Assembly (NCBI GenBank): GCA_024763055.1
Contig: JANTGH010000018.1
Location: 1-37,623, forward strand
Direction: 5' to 3'
Length of the DNA: 37,623 nt
Source: Desulfobulbaceae bacterium
GTDB taxonomy: Bacteria > Desulfobacterota > Desulfobulbia > Desulfobulbales > Desulfobulbaceae
Shown: piece after piece, positions 16,093 through 23,800 of the stretch
Layout: each line of letters begins with the position of its first letter
Numbering within the stretch: position 1 is the first letter of the stretch
Translations under genes and position numbers: made by a program
Notes under the pieces: model-generated
Databases searched by the model: none
What the model saw: only the letters and a program-made list of their open reading frames with translations
What the model was told of the DNA's origin: nothing

Positions 16093-17043
16093 ATGAAGCG
16101 GGGAAACATACAGTCAACACACGATCGAGACAAACACTATCCTCGCTGGTTTGGACAGCGACGCGATCATTTTCTCCGCCGGATGATGGAAGATCTTTTT
16201 CATTTCGACAGGTCGTTTCAGCAGTTGTACGGGGTCTATCTTGATTGCCGCAAACCCGAGGGACCTTATGGCATCGTTGATCTGCTTACCCCTGAGACAC
16301 GAAAACAAAGGGAACGTATGGGGGAGCTGTTAACCCGGATGATAGGTACGGAAACTGAAAAAGGCCGGCTCTGGGAGCTGAAAGACCTCTGTCACCTGAT
16401 CTGGCCCGGGCATGATCTGGAACAGAATATCCGTGGTTCCCTGATTGACTGGTTGTTTGGTTCCGTGTTTCATGAGTCCATGAAACTTAAGGAAAATATA
16501 TATCTGCTCAATACCTATGGCCCGACAGCTATTCGTATGCATCGGCTACCACCTGTCCCTTCCGGACAGGGCCGGCAATCATTAAAGACCCTTCCCCGGT
16601 TGTCTGCTATGGTTGATGTGGAGGCCTTGATTCATCGGATTGCATCTGATGTGGTCCGCCAAATAGAGCAGATTGCCGTTCTTCTCGGGCAGGCAAATTG
16701 CACTGTGCGGATGATGCTGCCCGAGCTGGCCGGCAACCTGCTGGTTGTCAGGTTACTGGTGGAGAAAGAAGAGACTGTCCGGGAATTATGGGGAGAAGGG
16801 ATTGAAGCGTTGTTGTCCGATATGTTTGCCGGCAGTGTTGCCCGGGGTTTTTGTGCCGTCGGGCGAAGCTATCTTTCGGGTCAGTGGTATCCACAGGCTC
16901 TGACCATGTATAAACGGGCCTTGGGGAGTGATCCCGAGTGTAATGAGGCCCGCGTGAAGGCTGCGCATATCGAGGCCATGTTAAGGGAAAACAGCCGCCT
17001 GCGGGACTGGGGGGTGAGCAAGAAGGTAGAGCAGTTCAACTGA
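16093..17043 (+). CDS. Unknown protein with TPR-like C-terminus, coupled to glgA
   Basis: I do not recognise this 316-residue protein. It has no signal peptide or membrane segment. It is helical throughout; the last third (about 255-300) reads like a tetratricopeptide unit (SGQWYPQALTMYKRALGSDPECNEARVKAA). The N-terminal part is basic and aromatic-rich. GGAAG precedes the ATG, and the ATG starts one base after the stop of the glycogen synthase (TGACATG), so the two are almost certainly co-translated. That suggests a partner or regulator of the synthase, but this is inference from position. gap follows 99 bases downstream. Confidence 0.8.
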   Translation: MKRGNIQSTHDRDKHYPRWFGQRRDHFLRRMMEDLFHFDRSFQQLYGVYLDCRKPEGPYGIVDLLTPETRKQRERMGELLTRMIGTETEKGRLWELKDLCHLIWPGHDLEQNIRGSLIDWLFGSVFHESMKLKENIYLLNTYGPTAIRMHRLPPVPSGQGRQSLKTLPRLSAMVDVEALIHRIASDVVRQIEQIAVLLGQANCTVRMMLPELAGNLLVVRLLVEKEETVRELWGEGIEALLSDMFAGSVARGFCAVGRSYLSGQWYPQALTMYKRALGSDPECNEARVKAAHIEAMLRENSRLRDWGVSKKVEQFN

Positions 17044-17142
17044 AGGATTTTTAAAGGTAGCCTGAAAAGATTGCATTGGCGTATCTGTCCTGTGGGGAGA
17101 GTTTGCGAACGGGCAACCTGATCATTACCAATGGGGGAAACG

Positions 17143-18147
17143 ATGAGTATTAAAATAGGTATTAATGGTTTTGGCCGGATCGGAAGAAATATTTTCAGGG
17201 CGCAGGTTATGGATGAAGCTTTTGCCGACATTGAAGTTGTCGGCATTAACGACCTCACTGATATACCTACCATTGCCCATCTGCTTAAGTATGATTCGGT
17301 GATGGGGGTCTTTGATTCCGAGGTAACAGCCACCGATGATGGCATTATTGTAGACGGCAGGCTTGTTCCTCTCTCTAACCATCGGCGGCCGGAGGATATT
17401 CCCTGGGGAGAGTATGGTGCGGAGTACGTTCTTGAATGCACCGGTTTTTTCAGAGATATGGATTCGGCCAAGGCCCATATTGATGCCGGGGCGGTCAAGG
17501 TCATTATTTCCGCTCCGGCCAAGGGGGCTGTCAAGACTATTGTCATGGGGGTTAATGAAGATGAGTATGATCCCACCGAGCATCATGTGCTGTCCAATGC
17601 CTCCTGCACGACCAACTGTCTGGCTCCCATGGCCCAGGTCATTCTGGATAATTTCGGCATCAGGCGAGGGCTAATGACGACAGTCCACGCTTATACCGGT
17701 GATCAGCGTTTGCTGGATTTTCCCCATTCCGATCTTCGCCGGGCACGGGCTGCCGCTATGTCGATGATTCCAACAAGAACCGGGGCCGCGGCAGCTGTGG
17801 CATTGGTGATTCCGGAGCTGAAAAATAAGTTTGACGGCCTGGCTGTGCGGGTTCCCACCCCCGATGTCTCACTGGTTGATGCGGTCATGGAGGTAGAACG
17901 GGAGACCACGGTTCCCGAGGTGAATAAGGCCCTTAGCGAGGCGGCCAACCGCTATCTGCGGTATACTGAAGAGCCACTGGTTTCCATTGATTTTCAGGGA
18001 GACCCTCATTCTTCCATTGTTGACGGCCTTTGCACCAGGGCCCTGGGAACAACGGTCAAGGTCATGAGCTGGTATGACAATGAGTGGGGGTATTCCAATA
18101 GAATGCTGGACCTCGTTTTGCATATGGAGTCGAATAAGCCGTTGTAA
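17143..18147 (+). CDS. gap: Glyceraldehyde-3-phosphate dehydrogenase
   Basis: GAPDH oxidises glyceraldehyde-3-phosphate to 1,3-bisphosphoglycerate with NAD and phosphate, and runs in reverse in gluconeogenesis. The 334-residue protein has the NAD-binding start IGINGFGRIGRN, the active-site cysteine in SNASCTTNCLAP, and the C-terminal SWYDNEWGYSNRM. The ATG at 17143 is chosen because GGGGGAA is at the right distance; an ATG twelve bases upstream (17131) is possible. A 99-base spacer separates it from the upstream gene, long enough for its own promoter. Confidence 0.96.
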   Translation: MSIKIGINGFGRIGRNIFRAQVMDEAFADIEVVGINDLTDIPTIAHLLKYDSVMGVFDSEVTATDDGIIVDGRLVPLSNHRRPEDIPWGEYGAEYVLECTGFFRDMDSAKAHIDAGAVKVIISAPAKGAVKTIVMGVNEDEYDPTEHHVLSNASCTTNCLAPMAQVILDNFGIRRGLMTTVHAYTGDQRLLDFPHSDLRRARAAAMSMIPTRTGAAAAVALVIPELKNKFDGLAVRVPTPDVSLVDAVMEVERETTVPEVNKALSEAANRYLRYTEEPLVSIDFQGDPHSSIVDGLCTRALGTTVKVMSWYDNEWGYSNRMLDLVLHMESNKPL

Positions 18148-18349
18148 TCGAAAGGTAAAGGATGTAGAATACCGTTGGGTTTATTTACGTTTACGGCGGT
18201 CGGCTATGTTACTCCGTATTTATTTTATTTGACCAATACGGCTGGATCAGGTAGGCGGAGCGCAGACTTGGAATTTTCAGGTCACAGCAATAATCATACC
18301 ACCGCTGTGTTGTTGAAAATCTGCCGGGACATAACTGTTTTGAGGCTGG

Positions 18350-18530
18350 TTTTCAGATAAACCAGCATGGCTGGACCAAATTGGTCGGCCACAACAGATA
18401 AGCGTAGACTTCGAACGATGAAAACCCCTTGCTCCGGCATGGGCAGGCCCTGCCTCAAGGGATTTTCGGATAAACCAGCATGCCCGCAGAGCGCGCACAA
18501 CCAGATAAGCGCCGACTTCGACAATGAAAA
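18350..18530. repeat. Imperfect direct repeats, period about 110 bases
   Basis: Unit 1 (18350-18424) and unit 2 (18463-18530) both begin TTTTC(A/G)GATAAACCAGCATG and both end CAGATAAGCG, two variable bases, GACTTCGA, a short gap, ATGAAAA. A fainter third copy of the GCGCAGACTTGGA part lies at about 18258-18272. The middle of each unit differs. The pattern resembles a dispersed non-coding repeat family. Confidence 0.7.
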
Positions 18531-18544
18531 TGAAGCAGGCTGAT

Positions 18545-18560
18545 TGCGTGACATCACGCA
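18545..18560. promoter_or_regulatory. TGCGTGACATCACGCA palindrome
   Basis: Two perfect 7-base arms (TGCGTGA/TCACGCA) flank a 2-base centre, 149 bases upstream of the carbonic anhydrase gene. It has the size of a dimeric regulator site. Its half-site resembles CRP-family GTGA but the spacing is too short for a standard CRP site. Confidence 0.35.
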
Positions 18561-18708
18561 TGCTGCGTGGATCTCACGAGGCTCTGGAATCTCGACGTAA
18601 TAGGCTCTCGCAGCATCCGCTTGCGGTGCTGCGTGTTTTCCGGCGCTCTGCGTCATTTTTGGATAAAATTTACGTTTTCTTGACAGGTTTAATTTACAGG
18701 AGGGAAGT

Positions 18709-19446
18709 ATGAAAAAGGCATGTTGGTCACTGACTGTCGCCTTTATTTTTGCCGCCGGCAGCAGTCTGGCCGCTGATGTGCATTGGAGCTATACCGGTGA
18801 TGGTGCTCCCGATCAATGGGGAGAGCTTGAACCCGCTTATGAAATGTGCGCCAAGGGTGTAAACCAGAGCCCGATTAATTTAACGGGCTTTGTTGAAGCG
18901 GAACTCGAACCCATAACCTTTCATTACACCGGGCTTGCGACTGAGGTCGTCAATAACGGGCACTCCATCCAGGCAAATTACACCTCGGGTTCGACTATGG
19001 AGATGGCAGGAAAGATCTTTGAGCTGAAGCAGTTTCATTTCCATTCACCAAGTGAAAACGCCATCAATGGTGAGTCCTTCCCCATGGAAGCCCATTTTGT
19101 CCACGTGGCCCAGGATGGATCTTTGGCCGTTCTTGCTGTTATGTATCGGATCGGTGAGGAGAATGAGGCGATGGCAAGACTGTGGAAACAGATGCCGGCG
19201 GAGGCCGGTCAACAAGCTGCCATGGCTTCCCAGGTCAGGGCGGACGATCTGATGCCTGAGAATCGCGATTACTATCGTTTCAACGGGTCCCTGACCACCC
19301 CTCCCTGCACGGAAGGTGTTTTTTGGCTGGTCATGAAAGAGCCGATGACTATATCGCAAAAACAGTTGGATGAATTTACCCATGTCATGCATCATCCCAA
19401 TAACCGTCCGGTACAACCGGTCAATGCCCGTCCGATATTGCAGTAA
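18709..19446 (+). CDS. cah: Periplasmic alpha-class carbonic anhydrase
   Basis: The enzyme interconverts carbon dioxide and bicarbonate. The 245-residue protein begins with a Sec signal peptide (MKKACWSLTVAFIFAAGSSLAA, positions 1-22, likely cut near SLAA), so it works in the periplasm. Zinc ligands are H110 and H112 in QFHFHSPSEN and H129 in EAHFVH. NQSPINL and TTPPCTEGVFW are family signatures; cysteines C47 and the one in PPCTEG may form the usual disulfide. AGGAGGG precedes the ATG. It stands alone, followed by a strong terminator. Confidence 0.96.
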   Translation: MKKACWSLTVAFIFAAGSSLAADVHWSYTGDGAPDQWGELEPAYEMCAKGVNQSPINLTGFVEAELEPITFHYTGLATEVVNNGHSIQANYTSGSTMEMAGKIFELKQFHFHSPSENAINGESFPMEAHFVHVAQDGSLAVLAVMYRIGEENEAMARLWKQMPAEAGQQAAMASQVRADDLMPENRDYYRFNGSLTTPPCTEGVFWLVMKEPMTISQKQLDEFTHVMHHPNNRPVQPVNARPILQ

Positions 19447-19482
19447 TTTTTTTTATCGCACTCAGGCCGACTTAAAAAAGAT

Positions 19483-19520
19483 ATCCCCCGTAAACGGTTT
19501 TTGTTTACGGGGGATTTTTT
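19483..19520 (+). terminator. Strong intrinsic terminator after carbonic anhydrase
   Basis: ATCCCCCGTAAAC (19483-19495) pairs perfectly over 13 bases with GTTTACGGGGGAT (19503-19515), followed by TTTTT and more T residues. Confidence 0.93.
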
Positions 19521-19564
19521 ATCTTTTTCTGGTGTATAATCGTACCGATAAGCCAGGCGGATCA

Positions 19565-19675
19565 ATGGAAAAAGCAGTGCGCCTCAATTTGAACTGGTGG
19601 GAGATGTGTGTGGCCAAAAACGTTTGGTCGTCAGAGCTTGGAGGAGGTAAATATTGTCTACGCCGCCGAAGTTGA
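19565..19675 (+). CDS. Possible 36-residue micro-ORF
   Basis: The ATG at 19565 follows AGGCGG at fair spacing and a perfect TATAAT lies 25 bases upstream. The peptide has two tryptophans early (NLNWWEMC) and ends basic (LRRRS). It resembles nothing I know. It is reported only because a -10 box, ribosome binding site and start codon are in order. Confidence 0.22.
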   Translation: MEKAVRLNLNWWEMCVAKNVWSSELGGGKYCLRRRS

Positions 19676-19713
19676 GTGGAGAGGAGCGTCAGTGGGTTGA
19701 GGGGGAAGGCTGA
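19654..19713 (+). CDS. Possible 19-residue micro-ORF with strong RBS
   Basis: GGAGGAGG at 19640-19647 is one of the strongest Shine-Dalgarno matches in the window and is six bases before TTG at 19654. The peptide reads MSTPPKLSGEERQWVEGEG. Its stop overlaps an ATG (TGATG). It might be the start of a gene that has lost its body. Confidence 0.22.
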   Translation: MSTPPKLSGEERQWVEGEG

Positions 19714-19791
19714 TGTTGTGGTTTTGGAAAGGTAAATAAAAATGTTGTTCAGTTTTTTTACTGAAAAGATACAGAAGAGATAACGTATCCT

Positions 19792-19835
19792 GGCAATTAC
19801 GGAAGAGTTACCGAGGTAACTCTTCCGTCGTTGCC
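19792..19835. terminator. Long hairpin without T tract
   Basis: GGCAA and TTGCC enclose a 2x2 internal mismatch and then a perfect 13-bp stem ACGGAAGAGTTAC/GTAACTCTTCCGT with loop CGAG. It lies 37 bases past the stop of the - strand lipoprotein gene. No T run follows on either strand, so termination is uncertain; mRNA 3' protection is an alternative. Confidence 0.5.
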
Positions 19836-19872
19836 AAGCCTCTTCTTGGTCGGTTTTTCTGCAACATACGGC

Positions 19873-20136
19873 TTACCTGGGGGCATATCCATCATACTTA
19901 TCCCAATATTGACAAAAATATGCATCGATTTCCCTGTCAAAAATACATTCCTTACCGTTTATGTGTTTATGACCTTTTGGAAACATTTTTTCATGCTCAG
20001 CCCGGGGAATCTTCATGAAAAGGTTGCCCTGATTATTCGTTACGGCCGGTTGGCTGGTTTTCTGAGTACAACCGGTAAGCATGGCCGTTGACAGAAAAAG
20101 AAATGCTCCTGCTACAAGTAATAAATTCATTTTCAT
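19873..20136 (-). CDS. Small lipoprotein of unknown function
   Basis: This 87-residue protein begins MKMNLLLVAGAFLFLSTAML and has the lipobox LTGC (lipidated C23). The mature part is about 64 residues, with HEKMFPKGHKHINGKECIFDREIDAYFCQYWDKYDGY, containing two cysteines and several histidines and aromatics that could bind a metal or form a disulfide. AAAGGAG lies at good spacing before the ATG, which supports it as a real gene. I do not recognise a family. It is transcribed alone on the - strand; an AT-rich inverted repeat lies about 60 bases upstream. Confidence 0.82.
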   Translation of the reverse strand: MKMNLLLVAGAFLFLSTAMLTGCTQKTSQPAVTNNQGNLFMKIPRAEHEKMFPKGHKHINGKECIFDREIDAYFCQYWDKYDGYAPR

Positions 20137-20849
20137 AAGATTGACTCCTTTTCTATTTGATAGTGAGACTGCGCCAATACAACTTTATTAAAAGTGATAA
20201 TAATTCTTTAACATATAGCATTATCATTAAACTGAAAAAACAAGCCGGACTTAATGCGAAAACGTTCACCAGTGAGCAAGCACGAGAAAAATAATTTTGA
20301 ATATCTTCTCTGTTGAAGGACTCTATCTATTGAAAACATAACCGAAAAGAAAGAACAGAGCAAGTCAAAAAGGTGAATTGTTTTTTTCATAAATAAGGGC
20401 TACATAAAAAGAAAAGAGTAAAAAAAAAGCACTGTTGGCTGTTAAGGCGGACAGGCCTGATTCGATTGAAGGAAATCGGGGATGGCGGAGGAAATTCGAG
20501 GATTGCATGATTAAGCGGCTTGAGGACAGAAGGGTATTGGTTGTTTATTCTTGACCCTATGTCTATTGGGCAGAAAAACAGCATCAATTTCGGCCAACAG
20601 CCCAACCCATAGATTGATGTTGCGGGTGGGAATTGCTACAAAGAATTGAGTTGGTCAGAATATCTGCTGTTGGTGTATTGGTCCGGTAACGTTATGCGCC
20701 GTATCATACTTTTTAGATGGGCCCTCCCTACGCGAAAATGTAATCCGTTTTTTTCCTTTTTCTATTCCCCCTGCGGGGGTACTGTCATGATGGAGAGTAG
20801 GAAGACTGGGTAGCGTTGTTGTATTATGTAATCAGAAAATGAGAGAACT
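20137..20849. other. 713-base region without a supported gene
   Basis: The left third is very AT-rich and carries TGATAAT/ATTATCA arms (20195-20201 and 20220-20226). Further right are CTGTTGGC and GCCAACAG about 160 bases apart, a CATCAAT/ATTGATG hairpin (20582-20619), and CCCCC-TGC-GGGGG (20767-20779). A + strand frame at about 20420-20550 contains ADRPDSIEGNRGWRRKFEDC but has no start or ribosome binding site, so it may be a remnant. The promoter of the following large gene must lie here. Confidence 0.55.
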
Positions 20850-23800
20850 ATGACCAATCATCAATCATCTCCCGAAAAAATAGAATCCGAGGCCTTGCGG
20901 GCTAATTTGCAGGAAACCGCCGGTCAGGTCGTCATTGATCCCCTCTATCGTCCCCTGCAGGATGTTGTCGTTAAATTTCAGGGATTATCGGGCAAGCTGG
21001 AAAAGCTGCTTTACGAGATTAACCACCCTTATCGTAACTGGCAGATCGTTGTTCCCGAACTTCGGGCTTTTGTTTTGAAGAATCTCCACCATTACCGCAA
21101 GCATCCGCAGGGGCCGGAGGCATTCACCCTGTTTACTTCCATTTTTCTTGAAGCCCTGGAAGAGTCACAAAAAAAAGGCCATCTGGTGCGAATGGTTATG
21201 GAGGCCATGCTTGCCTATACTGATAAACTGATCAACTCCATGGATTACAGCTGCCTGCTTCGTTATGAGGCGTCTTTAAATGATTTGTTTATCCGTCTTG
21301 CTCATCTCGATACAATAAATAACCGAGTTATGATGTACATGGTGCAGGGCCACCATCCCATGAAGAAAATGGCTCTATGTTTAATTGGTTTTGCCGGAGG
21401 CCGGGATGAAATAGAGTTTGCTTACGGCCCGATTGCCCATCTGATGCAGAAAATTCTGCGGCTGAACTATGCATATTGGCTCGGAGAAGAGGACCCGCTG
21501 CCTTGGTTTGAGGAGCATTGCGGGGAATATTGTAATGACTGGCAGGCCGGGCCTTTTCTTGCCGCCATTTCCCATGCCAGGATCAGGGAGCATTTGCGGG
21601 CTTTGGAAAAGATCGATGTTGATAAAGATCCTTTGGCCGGTTTGCAGGAGATACTTCAACTGCCGGCCCATATGGACATTGTCCGTCTTTATCGGGAAAT
21701 ACCGGGAAAGTTAGGGGCAAATTCGGCAAAGGACGAGGGCTCGCCCTTTGTCGAAAATCGCAAACTTCTCTTCCTTTTTAGAATTATGGATACTCCCGGT
21801 TTGTATCTGATTCATGAGGAGAGCCTGCGTGAAATTAATCGTTCTCTTGTTCAGTTGATTCGCAAACAGAGTTTTGAAGATATTGAGCAGTTTTTTGTCA
21901 CTACCTTCCAGTTGCTCAAGGCCAATGTCCGTAAATATCCGCATACCTCGCTGCAATGTATCCAGGTGATAGGAGGGGAAGTGTTCAAACGGGGCAACTC
22001 GCGTCTTGTTGAGGCCTTTCTCTGGCAGGCAGTGCGTTTTGGTTTCCAGTATGCCAATGTCATGGGGGTAGATGAGGATTGGCAGCCTCTTACCAACCCT
22101 GCCCATTTGGCCAATATCCGGGTCTGGCTCAATCTGATCATGCAGGAACCCAAGTGGTGCTCCATCCTTTTTTCGGCCCTGATCATCAATATCAAACTAT
22201 CCGGCACCTGTGTCAAGGATACGGATCTTTTTCAGCGCGACATCACCGATCTGCTCAATCACCCCATTGGACCGATTTACAACCTTGCCAAACAGTTCAC
22301 CAAGCTGATGCCGGTTTTCTTTAATGAGATCGGGGCCGAGGGTGAACTGCGGGAGGTCTCCACCGAACTCGACGAGCTGCATAAACGCAGGGACGTGCTC
22401 ATTCATTTTTTACGCAAACAGAGTCATGTGGAATCGAGCAACCTGATTGTCGATTTTATCAAGGCGATATTTCGCTTCTGGCTCACCTTGGACAAGCAGC
22501 ATCTCCAGGAATATCTTCCCGATGAAATTCTGGCCCAGGTGGAGGTGTCCGGCCCTTTTGTTGACGGGCAGCACCTTCTGACCACCAGAATACGTGAGGA
22601 TCTGCAGTTTGATTCCATGCAGGATATCCTGCTGTGGGAGGATAAGGAGCGACAAGTTTATCTTGCCCGTCAGCAGGATGTGTCGGCCGTGGAGAGAAAG
22701 CGATTTGAACAGCTGGTGCGGATGTTCAAGCTTCTGCACCAGAAGTATAATCTTGGCCTGCCCGAGCTCCGCAACCAGCTGCAACAGGCAGCCCAGACAG
22801 GTTTCCCGGAGATGGAGGAGTTGCTGACGGTGCTTGAAAAATGCGACACCATGAAGTGTCTTTCCGCGCTCATGGACCATCTTGAACACCTTAAAGAGAT
22901 CATCTTAAGCGAGGAGGTGTTTGAACCCCGGGAGGAGATTTATTATAAACGCCATATTGCTGTGGATATCCCGTCTGTTTATGGACGTTACAGTGAACGT
23001 AAATTTGATGCACTGGGCTTGAGCTTCCGGCTGGAAAATCTCGCTAACATCTACCTTGAACGACTCTCACATACCATCAATCTCAACTTTATTACCCAGG
23101 CCACATTTATTCAGATCGTCAAGTGTCTGCGTCTCTACCTCAGAGCCCTGAGGATAGACGGTATCAGCAGCCGCCGGTTGGATACCTATGCCAGCCTGCT
23201 TTCCTCTTCCATTGCCATTAAACGATTTTCTTATACCCAGCACCTTGATATTATGCGGGGTCTTTCCGAGGGGGTCAAGGATGTCATCTATGCCTATTAT
23301 ACCAATATCCATCAAAATAACCTGTCGATTATTATCCCCCAGATCGGCAGAGAAAACCTGCTGACTATATACAGGTCGCTCTGGGATGAGCAGGATCTTC
23401 CCTCAACCGTCCTGCGACTGTCTGAATCTTTTTTTCGGGATTTGATTGCCACCACCTTTGGCCTCCAGCATCTTGACAATTTTATCAGTCGGATCATTCA
23501 AACTTTGGAAGCGCAAAAGGATATTCTTGACGAGAAGACCCTTGACCTGTTGATGACCTATAATCCTAAAAAAGCAATCAGCTCGTTGTTTAATAAGAAT
23601 CCGGCGACCCATAACCTGATTCATTTAGGCAACAAAGGATTTAATCTGATGGTGCTTGCCGATGACGGTAAGCCCGTGCCGCAGGCGGCAATCATAACAA
23701 CGGAAATTTTTCGCTGCTGGCCGGCGGTCCGCGAGTTTGATCGGGCCCGGGATGAGTTTATGGGCCGGGTACGTTCTTCAATTACGGAGATTGAAGAACT

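Larger units (their letters stand above)
18148..18708. other. Intergenic region with repeats and palindromes
   Basis: This 561-base stretch has no gene I can support; its short open frames on either strand lack ribosome binding sites and recognisable products. It holds a CCGTATT/AATACGG stem (18214-18241), two long imperfect direct repeats (18350-18530), a 16-base palindrome (18545-18560), and a GC hairpin (about 18610-18632, GCAGCATCCGC with GCGGTGCTGC). The carbonic anhydrase promoter is probably in its last 100 bases. Confidence 0.6.
19521..19872. other. Gap with possible micro-ORFs and a long hairpin
   Basis: A perfect TATAAT at 19535-19540 is followed by AGGCGG and a 36-codon frame (19565-19675). 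Inside its end, GGAGGAGG precedes a TTG-initiated 19-codon frame (19654-19713), which overlaps an 8-codon ATG frame (19712-19738). A hairpin at 19792-19835 follows. No product is recognised. It could be a tiny-gene unit or the relic of a decayed gene. Confidence 0.4.

Noticed and set aside
18277-18561. - strand open frame across the repeat region, with a repeated HAGLSEN motif
   Set aside because: The repetition follows from the DNA repeats at 18350-18530; there is no ribosome binding site.
19831-20091. + strand open frame opposite the small lipoprotein
   Set aside because: The - strand gene has a lipobox and AAAGGAG; the + frame has neither a good start context nor a known domain.
20420-20550. 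+ strand frame containing RPDSIEGNRGWRRKFEDC
   Set aside because: No start codon with a ribosome binding site and stops on both sides; at most a gene remnant.
20767-20779. CCCCC-TGC-GGGGG as an intrinsic terminator
   Set aside because: The stem is only five pairs and no T tract follows on either strand.
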